Part shown: one piece after another, positions 24,694-35,289 of the stretch
Layout: each line of letters opens with the position of its first letter
Position numbering within the stretch: the first letter of the stretch is position 1
From: Lumnitzera littorea
Lineage: Eukaryota; Streptophyta; Magnoliopsida; Myrtales; Combretaceae
DNA: 64,000 nucleotides
Direction: 5' to 3'
NCBI GenBank assembly: GCA_024138015.1
Contig: JAMXBB010000010.1
Location: 11,035,254 to 11,099,253, forward strand
Translations under genes and position numbers: made by a program
Notes under the pieces: model-generated
Database searches by the model: none
What the model was told of the DNA's origin: nothing
What the model saw: only the letters and a program-made list of their open reading frames with translations

Positions 24694-26874
24694 TATAGAC
24701 ACCTTATTTTTGCCACCTTTTTATTTTTAGTTTCTTTTTACTTTTGGGTAAGGTTAAAAAAAAAAATCAAATAAAAAAATTGAAACAAATAATAATAATG
24801 GGAAAAAAAACCTAAAAATTTGAAAAATACATAAAAAGAAAAAATTGAGAAAGTAAAAAAATATATATATAAAGTGTCCAAGTTGAGTTAGTTAGTTAAT
24901 TCAAGGTTGAATTAAACTATAGTTAAAAATATGCATGCAATTTAATAAATTTCGAGTCTTTAAATAATTGAGCTTTATTAAAAAAATATATTTTTTAAAA
25001 TAGTTTGGTAAAGTATAAAGTTGATTTTTATCTAATTTAAAATATTTTAATTGGACTAATTAAAATAGACTCAAGATTTATTAAATGGTTAGCATGTGTA
25101 TTTTGAGTCGTAGTCAATTTAAAACAAGTTAGACTAAGTTAGCCCAAGATGAAAAGTCTAAATAAAATGTGGGGTTTTTAGGACTTAAGAGTAGATTAAA
25201 TTGAATCGTGATTAAATGATTCAAGAAATTAACAAATTTGAAGTCAATATTATGGTATCTTATGAAGTACAGATTTGTTAAGATTGAATCTTCACAACAA
25301 AAGATCTAAAAGATTCAAATTAACAATTTATAAATAGTGGTTTTCAGCTGTAAAAATTTCTAAGTTTTTCACACCACACAAGCCATCCATACACAACTCA
25401 CTTTCACACAGTTACCTTTGACTCTTTCACACTACATAACCCAAATCTCACTCCCATGCATGTCCTACTCGCATGGTCCCTAGTCCCACATACAGCAGCA
25501 CATCCACACCCCACACACTGCAAATCCTTGCTTCTTCACTCACGCTACAACATTGTCACATACACTTCACATAGCAAGCTCTACACAATCAACAACACAA
25601 CCGCAAGACACTCCCATACATACACCACGCACAGCACGACCACACACTCTAGTCTACACACAGTATAACCACAGCACCAAGTCCTCTCACGGTCCTACAT
25701 GCAGTAGTCCGCACTCCACGTCCATACACATCTCGCATGTAGCAATTTACGATCACAATAGTACAAACAGTATACATGCACAGCAACTTGACAAACAACA
25801 GTCTACACTTTACCCTGACATGTGACAACACACACGACTATAGTAGTAGCTCTAAAGCTCCATGCAACTCCCTACGATTAGTAGCTCCCCAACAAACAGC
25901 AGTTCCATACGTTGCCAATTCGATCGTACAACCCACTACAAGTTATTGAATAATTTTAACATAAATTATGTGTCATGAATTTTTATATAAATTTGCACTT
26001 TTTGATAATAAAAATTGCATCTTTTTTCATAAAATTACATTTTCAAATATTGTTGTATATTTTCTCTGAGATTCATATCTTTAGTAAAAATATGTATTTA
26101 AATCTCATATCTGGGTAAATTTGTATAACTCTTACATTTAAGGTTTTAGAAAAATAATTTTTTGGCACATAGTGGTTTTTGTTAAAAAAAAATAAAAAAT
26201 CTTAATTGGAGTATTTTTAAAAGATTTAGTTAGTTAGGTTTTCTTAAAATAAATTCATGAAGTTGGATCTTTTTAGGTTTTTTTTAAATAATAAATTGTT
26301 AAATAACGTAAATCTAGCTCAATTTTCAAAATTAAAAAAATCAACCCAGTAAATTTTTTATAGGAAAACAGAACCACGTTAGTTTGATTCCAACTAACGG
26401 GTACGTAAATACCTCCAAGTCAACCATAAAAAAATAAAAACTTTTTTTTTAATTCGTAATAAAAATTTTGAAAAATCATTTTAATTGCATTTTTGTATAT
26501 CTTTGCATATTCTGGTATCTTTGGAAAAATTATAAAAAAGAAAAGCCCATTATTATTATTTTTTATATGGTGACTTGGTCTTGATAAGTTAGTCTCCGAA
26601 TCCCGATTTTCTAATTCAATTTTCTAAAAAAATATTTTTTTTAGAATATCCATAGACTAGTAACTTAATTAGGTTTTTTCCACCTAAAAACCTTAATTTG
26701 ACTTTTTTACCAATTTTATTGGTTGGTGACTCCAAATTATTTTAAAAAAAGAAATTTTTTCTAAACATTTTTTAAAGAAAAAGGTTTTTCCTTAATTTTA
26801 TGTCAAATAATTTATATTAAGTAGGCTAAGCTTAATATATGTTAAATAAAAGAAAACTGAAATAGGGCCTAATA
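24694..26874 (+). mobile_element. Solo LTR of Tat/Ogre type, inserted in Tat 3' region
   Basis: Starts TATAGACACC (TG tip changed to TA) and ends GGGCCTAATA (CA tip changed to TA), aligning with the LTRs at 36136-38031 and 44540-46673, whose ends read TGTAGACACC and GGGCTTGACA. Flanked by CCCAC (24689-24693) and GCCAC (26875-26879), four of five bases alike. It has a TATA box near 25327 and a CA-rich, G-poor leader from 25365 to 25930. Frames of 60-90 codons in that leader are compositional artefacts. It splits the antisense reading frame region of the host element. Confidence 0.8.
25327..25336 (+). promoter_or_regulatory. LTR TATA box
   Basis: TTATAAATAG in the LTR, followed about 35 bp later by the CA-rich leader; the same spacing is seen in the other Tat LTRs of the window. 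Confidence 0.6.
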
Positions 26875-26879
26875 GCCAC

Positions 26880-27419
26880 AAGAAGGGGGAAACTCAATAA
26901 ATCCTCAAGAAAACATCAATACATTGTATGCCCATTAAATGGCTTCCAGAAGGCATGTTGCCTAAGGTTATAAGACTAATAGGCATGTACCCTGCCCAAG
27001 AGATCATATGATGTCATGAGAGATCCACTTGAACAAGTTTGCCTTACTCAAGAAATCTCATGACACTCGGATAGATTCATCTGAGCTGACCAGCCCATTC
27101 AACACTTAAAGCCAATGAACCCCTTGTAATATGAGCCTACGCTCGAACTTGGAGAAATTTCATCATCCTTATACCTATCATAACGTTAAGGACAACAATA
27201 CAATAAGAGTAGAGGAGAATATCAAGAGAAGAAAGCAAGATGAGAACAAATTGAAAGTGAAACAAGTTCCATTCATCATGACAAGCATTTACATCGAGAA
27301 GGGGAAACCGACATCCCAGTCTACCCAAAAAAGCAAAAGTAAACGGGCATATTGCATAAATCACATACAACATTTTGAACAAAAACATAGAAAACCAAAA
27401 ACACGGCCAATCCGAACTA
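26880..27419. other. Tat 3' region between solo LTR and antisense frame
   Basis: Resumes the sequence interrupted by the solo LTR. No gene that I can support. A 126-codon plus frame (27131-27511) and an 83-codon minus frame overlap here without recognisable motifs. Confidence 0.4.
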
Positions 27420-27734
27420 ATCTACAAGCACATTCTCTTCCATTTCCTCTTCTTGGCCAACCTCCCCATCCTTCTCTTACTCTTCATAGTCTTTGTAATA
27501 TCCTCCGCTAGAGCTCTATAACGATGTCTCCCCTTCCCCTTTACCACCAGCAACCTCTAGATCATTAAACCAGTTGAAGAACATCGAATTTGCCTTCGAG
27601 AAGTGCTCGCGTACCTGCTTACGGGCCTCCTAGGCGACAGTATAACTAGTGTTGCACAACACCTTCTTTGCGAAGGGGTCATTCATTATCTTGAAGAAAA
27701 GCTCTCGCTTTGCTTCATCAAACAAGCCCTTACT
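27420..27734 (-). pseudogene. Antisense reading frame in Tat 3' region, part 1
   Basis: A minus-strand frame reads through about 100 codons from 27734 leftwards, with only TAG, TAG and TAA stops, all explicable as C-to-T changes in Gln codons. It includes GLFDEAKRELFFKIMNDPF, KKVLCNTSYTVA, EARKQVREHFSKANSMFFNW and an acidic end rich in Glu (GEVGQEEEMEEN). It ends abruptly at the left LTR of element A, which was inserted into it. Together with 23870-24240 on the same strand it suggests an antisense gene of the Tat element. I know no named domain for it. The 126-codon plus frame over the same area has no such pattern. Confidence 0.5.
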
Positions 27735-28643
27735 TGAAAGTAATCAGGTTATTAAGCTTTTAACCTACAGCCGAGCCTAAGGACTAGAGGGACTGGTGAG
27801 GTGAATCTTCCTACTCCAACTGACTCATGCTTAGGCCGAGTTACTCCTTGTTGCTGATTGACTCTTTATGCGGTGTTGAATGATTGATCAACTCTCAAAA
27901 ATTGTGTGCTAACTTGAAAAATGCCTTGACAACAACCAAACCTCCTGTACCTGCTCAGTCATGTCTGAGTTGACCACTTGCTTGGCATCATTCTTACCGA
28001 GAGGCCGAAAGAGCTGTCTGGCACTAATCCTTAGTCACTCTTGTTTAAACGAGTCCATACCTGCTCGATACTCTTGCACGACTACCCAACCAGCTCATAC
28101 TATTTTATCTGTATCTTCTAACGACATCGCCAATGCATCTCTGCCATTTGTTTAGGACCATATGAAAAATTTGCAATACTAATTATTATTTTTCTTGAAT
28201 ATTCATTTTTACCCTTTTGTATTCTTTATACATTACTTCTTTAAGACAATACCCTTTTTGTCTTTGCCATTTTTAGGGAAGTCGCCCTAATTTCTCGAGT
28301 ATAAATATCCATTATACATGTAGCCACAATTATCATTAATACACTGGATATTTTCCTTTCATAAACAATGTTTCTTTACTCTCATTTTACTCTTATCTCA
28401 ACCCTTAAGTAAGGCTAAGTGGCAAGTAACCTCGTCGGATAACTTATGCATCATATTGAGTTGTATCGTAAGTCCTCAGAGGTTCCACTGGTATATCATA
28501 TCCTTTGGAGCTATTTGTAGGTTTGCTTACTTTCATTTATTTCTATTCTTTCGTGAGTTTCCCTATCACCCATTTCAAGCTTTCGACAAGTTTGGACCTA
28601 TCCCTGTGATCGGCTTTGTCTATCCTTGGCTCAATTCGCATAA
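27735..28643 (+). repeat. Element A 5' LTR
   Basis: Starts TGAAAGTAATCAGG; matches the 3' LTR start TGATAGAAATCAAGC at 47322 and continues in parallel through GAGGGACTGG and GCCGAGTTACTCCTTG. TATA box TATAAATA at 28300-28307. It ends just left of the PBS, in the same spacing as element B. Frames of 64 and 84 codons inside are not genes. Confidence 0.8.
28300..28307 (+). promoter_or_regulatory. Element A LTR TATA box
   Basis: TATAAATA in GAGTATAAATATCC, about 565 bp into the LTR, followed by a CT-rich zone, as expected for the U3/R boundary. Confidence 0.65.
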
Positions 28644-28646
28644 TCT

Positions 28647-28658
28647 TAGTATCAAAGT
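28647..28658 (+). other. Element A primer-binding site, initiator tRNA-Met type
   Basis: TAGTATCAAAGT then AGAGGTTTC, a mutated form of the TGGTATCAGAGC site complementary to tRNA-Met 3' end, three bases after the LTR. Element B has the same site at 33568. Confidence 0.75.
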
Positions 28659-29173
28659 AGAGGTTTCTCTAGGTAAGTTATATAAAGATTCAGTAGAAGT
28701 AGTTGTTTAGTATTTACTCTGCTTTACCCTATTTCGAACATCCGAAAACAGAGCAGGTTCAATGTTAACAGGATGTTCATTAGTGTTGTTATTATGCTAC
28801 AACATAGTTGACCGTTAGTGTGGAGAGTGTACTATGTTGTCAAATTTAAAGAACATAGTTGACTATTAATTGTAGCTCGGATTTGAAGACCGAAATCAAG
28901 TTTGTTGAAGAAAATGACAAACTTAAGTGTTAATGCTAGCATTGGGGAAGACAACAGTAGTGTTGTCCACCGTAACCAACAATCTCAGAGCATCACTAAA
29001 AGTACGAACGAAAGACTAGATGAGGTGGCTAACCTCCTAGTGGACTTGACCTGAGCAATTCATATGTTGGCTTATAAACCTATTGAAGCTGCGCATAACA
29101 ACTCACAAGCTGCTCGACTACTATAAGTTAGAACCTAGTTCAATAAGGTTGAGGTGGAGGAGTAGGTGGACGA

Positions 29174-30040
29174 GTGAGAAAAAGGATTGACTTGGGAGAT
29201 CTGGATGAGGAGGACAAGGAAGAGTATAGTGATGAAGAAGAACAAGCTCAAACACCTCGAATGTACAACCATGTGAAGCTTCAAATTCCAAGCTTCAATG
29301 GGTTTGGAAGTGCAGATGATTATTTGGATTGGGAGGAGAAGGTGAAGTGTGTTTTTTATTATTACCAATATGAAGATTATGAGAAAGTGAGAACTACTAT
29401 TGTTAAGTTCTTCAGATATGCCATCATGTGGTGGAAGAACTTTCAAGTCATGAGGAGACAAAAAGGGTATAAAGAGATTAATACTTGGCCTAAGATTAAG
29501 AGAATACTCAAAAATAGGTTTGTGCTAGACACCTATCTACAAGATACTTTCGCTCGGCTTTAAGAGCTGAGGCAAGGAGATCGAACTATTGACAAGTATG
29601 TTCAAGAGTTCTAAATGCTCATGGTTTGTTATGAAGTCGAGGAGCCATCAGCACAAATAGTTTCTAGGTTCCTAACTAGTTTGAGGAGTGATATTCAGGA
29701 CATTATGGAACTTCAACAATTTACCATAATGGATGAAGCTATATGGATAATCCAACGAGTAGAGAGGCAGGGAAGAAGCAGAATACCGACTCGACCTCCA
29801 GTGAGCAAGATTGGTCATTTAAGCTGACCTGGTCAAGGAAGTTACCGAACTTAGTTAAGTATCAAGCTAACTAGGAAGGGAAGTATCCAAACCGAGCAGA
29901 AAGGCCAAACTGATAGTAACGTACCAACCCAAACATATAAGAAAGGATAAGGATCTAAAAGGAAGACGGACCAGATCAAATGTTTCAAATGCTAGGGGTT
30001 TGGACATATGGCTAGTCAGTGCCGAACCGAAGGACTATGG
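29174..30040 (+). pseudogene. Element A gag, decayed
   Basis: A Gag of the retrotrans_gag family. An acidic N-terminal stretch is followed by KLQIPSFNGFGSADDYLDWE near 29275, then KFFRYAIMWWKNF near 29410, EINTWPKIKRILKNRFV near 29475 and YVQEF, the usual order of plant chromovirus capsid. A second open piece at 29615-29827 continues with ASQIVSRFLTSL-like and VERQGRSRIP sequence. A zinc knuckle CFKC-GFGHMASQC at about 29990-30030 follows, with a stop codon inside it. Stops at 29561 and 29612 break the frame. The minus-strand 108-codon frame at 29135-29461 is its shadow. Confidence 0.88.
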
Positions 30041-30199
30041 TCATCAAGGGAGATGCCCCGAAGCTTGAAGTGGATAGTACTGATGAGGAACCCAAGGAAA
30101 AGACTCTTAACGAGAAAGAAAATTCTCAGGAGAATGAACTAATTGAAGAGGATGTGTTTGCTAAGGAATTAGATCGGTTGATCTTAGTTGTTTGATGTG

Positions 30200-30600
30200 C
30201 AATGAGCTTAGAACCCTCACACAAGGAAGAGCAACGAGAGAACTTTTTCCATATCACATGCAAGGTGAATGACCAACTATGTGCACTCATTGTGGATAGA
30301 GGTAGTTACACCAATATGGCATCAAGCGATCTGGTCATGAAGTTGAAGTTGCCAACTATCATGCATCCGAAGCCGTATAAGTTGCATTAGCTAAATGAGA
30401 AGAGAGCACTACATATTACTCGGTAAGTGCTATTGCCAATCACAATTAGAAATTACTCCAACGAAATTCTCTATGATGTGCTGCCTATGTACATATCACA
30501 TATGTTGCTTGGTTACCTATGGCTTTTTGATCAAAGGGTTATGCATGAAGGATAGGGGGAAGACTATGCTGAACTTGATGCCGTCGAGTTTAGTTAACAA
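30200..30600 (+). pseudogene. Element A aspartic protease, decayed
   Basis: Processes Gag-Pol. Motif ALIVDRGSYTNMAS near 30285 corresponds to the family active-site stretch IIDGGS-TNVAS, with one Gly of DGGS replaced by Arg. Next comes LPTIMHPKPYKLH and, after stops and a frame change, VLPMYISHMLLGYLW near 30475, the second conserved block (family: VVPM-A-H-LLGRPW). Not functional. Confidence 0.8.
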
Positions 30601-30639
30601 ATTGCAAGCAAAACTTACTCAAGGATCAAAGAAGAATTT

Positions 30640-31440
30640 GATGATGAGTAGAACCGAGCTCCGAGAGGCTATCAGAGCCGACGCATCGACCTTCATGTTG
30701 GTTAGGCGACTATTAAAGTCGAGGGAGCGAGGTAAACTACCCCTGGAAGTAAGAGAGTTGTTAAATGAATATGTCAACCTGTTTCCTGAGTAATTGCCTA
30801 AAGGGCTAGCCCCTGTCCAAGGTATAGAAAATTGCATTGACTTAATACCTAATGCCATATCCAGCTTATCGGATGAGTTCTGAATAGACCTCTAAGCTCT
30901 AACGACAAGTCAATGAACTACAAGAAAGAGAATATGTAAGGGAGAGTCTCCGCCTTTACGCTGTTTTGGTGCTCTAGTGCCGAAAAAGGATGTTACTTAG
31001 TAGATGTATGTTGACAGCCGAGCTGTAAACAAGATCACAATTAAATATAAGTATATTATCCCTAAGTTGGAAGACGTGCTAAATGAATTGAGTGGACCTA
31101 AGATCTTCAGCAAAACTAATCTGAAGACTGGTTACCATCAGATTTGCATAAGACCGAGAGATGAGTGGAATACTGCATTCAAAACTCAGCATGAACTCTA
31201 TGAGTGGCTGGTTAAACCATTTGGCTTATCGAATGCCCCAAGCACTTTCATGCAACTGATGAACCATATATTAAGAAATCTGATAGGAAAGTGTGTCATG
31301 GTGTACTTTAACAACATCCTGGTGTACAGTGCCAACATGTCGAGTCACTATGGACATCTCTGTGCCATATTGAGAGGTTATTCAGCAATCTTAAGAAATG
31401 TTGCTTTTGCTAGGAGGAAGTGATATTCCTAAGCCATGTA
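30640..31440 (+). pseudogene. Element A reverse transcriptase, all three catalytic Asp lost
   Basis: Open for 139 codons at 31004-31423. Motifs: MYVDSRAVNKITIKYKYIIP, then FSKTNLKTGYHQI near 31090, AFKTQHELYEW, VKPFGLSNAPSTF near 31215 and VMVYFNNILVYS near 31300. The family reads FSKIDL and FDDILVYS at those two places, so Asp is replaced by Asn at all three metal-binding positions, each through G-to-A. Upstream in 30640-31000 the linker before RT is broken by stops. The minus-strand 79-codon frame is a shadow. Confidence 0.9.
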
Positions 31441-32075
31441 GTAAGTGGAAGAGGCTTACATGTAGATGATGAGAAGATTCGAGCAATCATCGAATGGCCG
31501 ACTTAAACTCCTTATGCCGGGTAAGAAGTTTCCATGGACTGGCATCCTCTTACAAAAGATTTATAAGGAATTTTAGCACCTTCATCAAACTAATGAAGAA
31601 GAACACCTACTTTAGATAAGGAGAAAAGGAGGAGAGAAGCTTTGCCGAGGTAAAGGAAAGATTGACTTCCGTACCTATAATAGCTTTACCTGATTTCAAG
31701 AAAATATTTGAGCCGAAATGTAATGCATCAGGCATTAAGGTAGGTACTGTCTTAATGCAGGAAGGTTGACCAATCGCGTACCACTGTGAGAAGCTCAGGG
31801 GACCTCAACTTAACTACTCTGTATACGACAAAGAACTCTTAACATTCATCCAAGCACTCTAAGTATAGTAGCATTACCTATTACCAAGAGAATTTGTCAT
31901 CTATACTGATCATGAGTCTCTAAGGTACCTCTGAAGTTAGACTAAGTTATTGAAGCGGCAAGAGAGGTAGGTTGAATTCCTTGAGGGATTCAATTTTGTC
32001 ATAAAGTATAAGCAAGGAAAGAGCAAAGTGGTTGTAGATGCTCTTTCAAGAAGATAAGCACTCCTGACCGAACTA
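31440..32075 (+). pseudogene. Element A RNase H domain, decayed
   Basis: Reads LPDFKKIFEPKCNASGIKVG near 31690, where the family has its catalytic Asp in CDASG; here the residue is Asn (CNASG). Then PIAYHCEKLRG, LNYSVYDKELLTF near 31815, YLLPREFVIYTDHESLRYL near 31880 and VIKYKQGKSKVVVDALSRR near 32000. Several TAG and TAA stops interrupt it. The final ALSRR block marks the end of RNase H. Confidence 0.88.
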
Positions 32076-32224
32076 CAAACCAAACTGTTTGTATTTGCAA
32101 GTATCAAGGAATGGTACTTTGAGGATCTACACTTTAAACCCATACTTGGGCGTTGTGCTGATGGAAGAACAGTAAACGAGTATCATATGGAAGATGATAC
32201 TTATTTCGAGGAAGGAAATTATGA

Positions 32225-32765
32225 GTGCTAACTTGTTCACTAAGAGAGTTACTGATCAGGAAAGCTTACAGTAGAGGACTCTTTAGGCATTTTGGAGAAA
32301 GAAGAACATATGAGTTACTGAGTGGACGATTCTTTTGGCCAAGAATGAGGCGAAATGTGCACCAAATTTTTAAGGGCTGTACCATATGTAAGAGGGCTAA
32401 GAGCTAAGTTAAACAAGGAAGAGCAATACCTTTACCTGTCCCAATAAGACCGTGGACCAAGTTGAGCATGGACTTTGTTCTTAGATTACTAAGAACTTCC
32501 CGAGGCAAAGATTTCGTAATGGTCGTCGTGGATAGATTCAATAAGATGGCATACTTTGTGCCCTACTCCAAGACTAACGATACTTCAACTATTGCTTCTC
32601 TTTCTTGTAGGAAATTGTTTAGTTACATGGTGTGCCAAGAAGTATAGTATCAGATAAAGACCCAAAGTTCTTAAGCCATTTCTGGAGAACTCTATGGCAA
32701 CAGATGGGGACCAAACTACTGTTCAGTACTTCCCATCACCCCTAAGCTGATGGCCAAACAAAGGT
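32225..32765 (+). pseudogene. Element A integrase, N-terminal and central part
   Basis: The zinc-binding H-H-C-C domain is visible at 32280-32400 (LFRHFGERRTYELLSGRFFW, then VHQIFKGCTICKRAKS). The catalytic core begins SMDFVLRLL near 32463 (first Asp kept), followed by VVVDRFNKMAYFVP and, after frame changes, VSDKDPKF near 32650 and the SHHPxADGQTKVNR region at about 32735. It stops at 32765, where element B is inserted; the frame resumes at 46738. Stops are frequent. Confidence 0.88.
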
Positions 32766-33564
32766 TAATAGGCTTCAAGGCACCGACCCAACCCGACTAC
32801 CAAAGTCAAGCTCATCTACTTGCCGACTCATTTTGTCTACCAAGTTGAATGACCTATTTCTCGTAGATAGAGCGCCGAGAAGCAGAAGGCCGAGGCAACA
32901 ATCGATCCTCACCCATGCTTGACAAATTACTTACTCAGCATCATTCTTGTCGATAAGTCGAGAGATCACGTTATCGAAGGTTAGATCCACTCAGCATAGC
33001 CTGGAGAAATTATTGCTGACTAACTTCAAAACTCAGTAATTATGGGCCAACCTCTCTAGTGTCTAGGCCAAGCACTAAAAGATTACCTCAAAGGCATTCC
33101 AAATGACCACATGGCAACTTCTCTCTGTAAAACACATAGTTTTATATTTTTGTATACATTTATCTTTATTTTGTTTATGGGCCCAATTCTTTAAGGTTTA
33201 AGGCCTTGTACATTATTTACAATTTTGCCACTAGAGTTTAGGATTTATTATAAATAGCAGCTTTTGTAACAATGCATAGACAGACGGAAGATTAATGAAA
33301 AACCTCTTTTGAGTTTCTCCTCCTTACTAGCTCTTATCAATCCCTTTAGTAAGGATTGTAGCGAGTAACCCTATAACTCAGGCCAGTACGTCACATTCTA
33401 TGAGTCTTAAGTCTGTGTAAAATCTAGTTGATGTGTCATATCCGATTAGGTGGCTTACAAATTCACTAAAACCTTCACTAAACCCACTCTATTTTTCGTT
33501 CCTTCAACATGATCGAACCCACCTCGACGGCCGGCCTCGCCTATCCATGGCCTAATCCATATCA
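32766..33564 (+). repeat. Element B 5' LTR
   Basis: Starts TAATAGGCTTC (family TG changed to TA) and ends CCATATCA. It matches the 3' LTR starting TGATAGGCTTC at 35290. Contains TTATAAATAGCAGC near 33249, a TATA box followed by a conserved leader. It is about 100 bp shorter than the 3' LTR. Confidence 0.88.
33248..33257 (+). promoter_or_regulatory. Element B 5' LTR TATA box
   Basis: TTATAAATAG, conserved in the 3' LTR near 35850 as CTATAAATAG, followed in both by CAGCTTTTGTAACAATGCAT. Confidence 0.7.
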
Positions 33565-33567
33565 TCT

Positions 33568-33579
33568 TGGTATTAAAGC
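33568..33579 (+). other. Element B primer-binding site, tRNA-Met type
   Basis: TGGTATTAAAGC, one C-to-T and one G-to-A from the TGGTATCAGAGC consensus, three bases after the LTR end; followed by CGAGGTTCCAG. Confidence 0.85.
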
Positions 33580-34276
33580 TCGAGGTTCCAGATAGAGCCA
33601 AGAGTTATAGTCATTGTATCTGTTCTATTTTATGTTTGAGGAAATGCTTGCTTATTGGGTTTGTTTAGGATATCAAAGATTTTTTTAATGGATATTAGTT
33701 TGGTTTCAATTGAATTTCCGTTAAATGGGTTAGTGAAAATTTGGATTGCAATTCCTTTACATCATAAGTCCCATATTGAAGATATATATTAAAGAAAAGA
33801 TTAGGAATTCCAATCTGGGTTGTTTACCGAGATATCACTTCTTCAAGCTGTTCAATGTGTTATCCTACTATAGGATTGCAATAGTGGCCGAGAAAGTACC
33901 GTTGTATGTGTCGAAGCCTACTACTGTAACAAGTTGTTGTGACGTGTTACTACTATGCTAGCCATGCCGTTGAGGCCAAGTGCTAAACTGCTATACCACT
34001 CTGAGCTGCTGTTCCTAAGTGCTGAGTTGCTATACTCTAAACAAGCGTCAGAGCTACCGTCCCATAAAACGCAATCCAAGCTGCTATAAATTGAACTTAT
34101 GCCAAACTATTGCGTGTGTTAGTCTAAGTGACAAGCTGGATTAAGTATAAGCCGAGATAATTATTGTCGAGTTTTTAATACTTGTGATATGAGCATTAGT
34201 ACCCTCGGGCTATACTAGTGTCCATTAGTTACCGAGTAACTCTCTCTCTCATAAGCTTAAGTACCACACTATTGAA

Positions 34277-35098
34277 TTGAGTATCCTTAGCACGGCATAT
34301 GAAGCTGGATACGGACATGAATATTATTATGAAGACGTAATATCACAAATTCCAGAGTTTGATGGATATGGTACTCTAGATGAATATTTGAGTTGGGAAT
34401 TTCAAGTCGATCAGGTTTTCGAAGATTATTCTTACCTCGAGCATAAGAGAGCCTATGCTATAAAGAATTTGATGATTGGATTTGCAGCTATTTGGTGGAA
34501 GAGAATGCTAAATCAAAGAATTGATAAGGGAAACATTGAGATCATTACATGGGATGAGATAAAACGTTTGATGCGAAGAAAATTTGTACCTCGAGATCAT
34601 CACGACAGATTATATGAAAGAAAACGTACCTATGAAGCTAACATCTCAGAAGTTGAGGATTAGTTAAAGGAGATTGAAAGACGACTTGAAGTGTTCCAAG
34701 ATGAAATAAGACAACGGAGGAATGCTGAATTAGAGAGTATTGAAGGAGGAGTTAAGGAGGTGGAGGTTGCTGGAGAAGCAAGTAGTAGAGAGGAAGAGGA
34801 CCAAGCCGAGTTAGAGCTAAACCCTCATATTCCCGACGTGCCCCCATTATCGACCATCCAAACTAATGAGTATGACCCCAGGTGGAAGAAGGAAGAAGAA
34901 TCGATTTGCAAGGAAGTAGAGAGAATACTGATTTCAACGAATGAGGAGAGTGTAAGCTCCAAGCTAGTTGAGCTTGAAGAGTTAAAAGTACTTATGACTG
35001 ACGAGCCATCTTACTTCCTGTCAGCACCGGACCCATACGCCTATAATCTTTTGTATGCCCTAGAGATTGTGTTACTTTCCATACTTGATAGTTGCTAG
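34277..35098 (+). pseudogene. Element B gag-like ORF with acidic tail, one stop
   Basis: One frame of 273 codons interrupted by a single TAG at 34661-34663. Residues 1-128 are a retrotrans_gag-type capsid segment: VISQIPEFDGYGTLDEYLSW, then GFAAIWWKRMLN and ITWDEIKRLMRRKFVPRDHH. Residues 130-273 are unlike an ordinary Gag tail: highly charged, Glu-rich and probably coiled-coil (LKEIERRLEVFQDEIRQRR and EEESICKEVERI), with no zinc knuckle. A 33-codon gap between the two open pieces is only the stop plus the lack of a Met; the frame is the same. Better preserved than element A. No pol follows. Confidence 0.8.
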
Positions 35099-35276
35099 GA
35101 CTACCAAGATGTCATTCATCGGATTCATGACTAATGGAAGGAGTCGAGGATGAAGTTAACACTAATCATAGACCCGAACTATCTTTATATCACTCTCTCT
35201 GGTTGTTGCAGGATGGTATTTCATCCCGGTAAGGTTTAAAGCTGCCAATTACCAAGTTTCGAGTCGAAACTTCTCT

Positions 35277-35289
35277 AAGGGAGAGGAAA
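35277..35289 (+). other. Element B polypurine tract
   Basis: AAGGGAGAGGAAA immediately before the 3' LTR start TGATAGG; it primes plus-strand DNA synthesis. Confidence 0.75.

Noticed and set aside
27131..27511. 126-codon plus frame
   Set aside because: No recognisable motif. The opposite strand over its right part shows the stronger coding pattern with stops explicable as Gln-codon decay.
28647..33579. tRNA-like matches near LTR ends
   Set aside because: They are primer-binding sites complementary to tRNA 3' ends, not tRNA genes; no cloverleaf is present.
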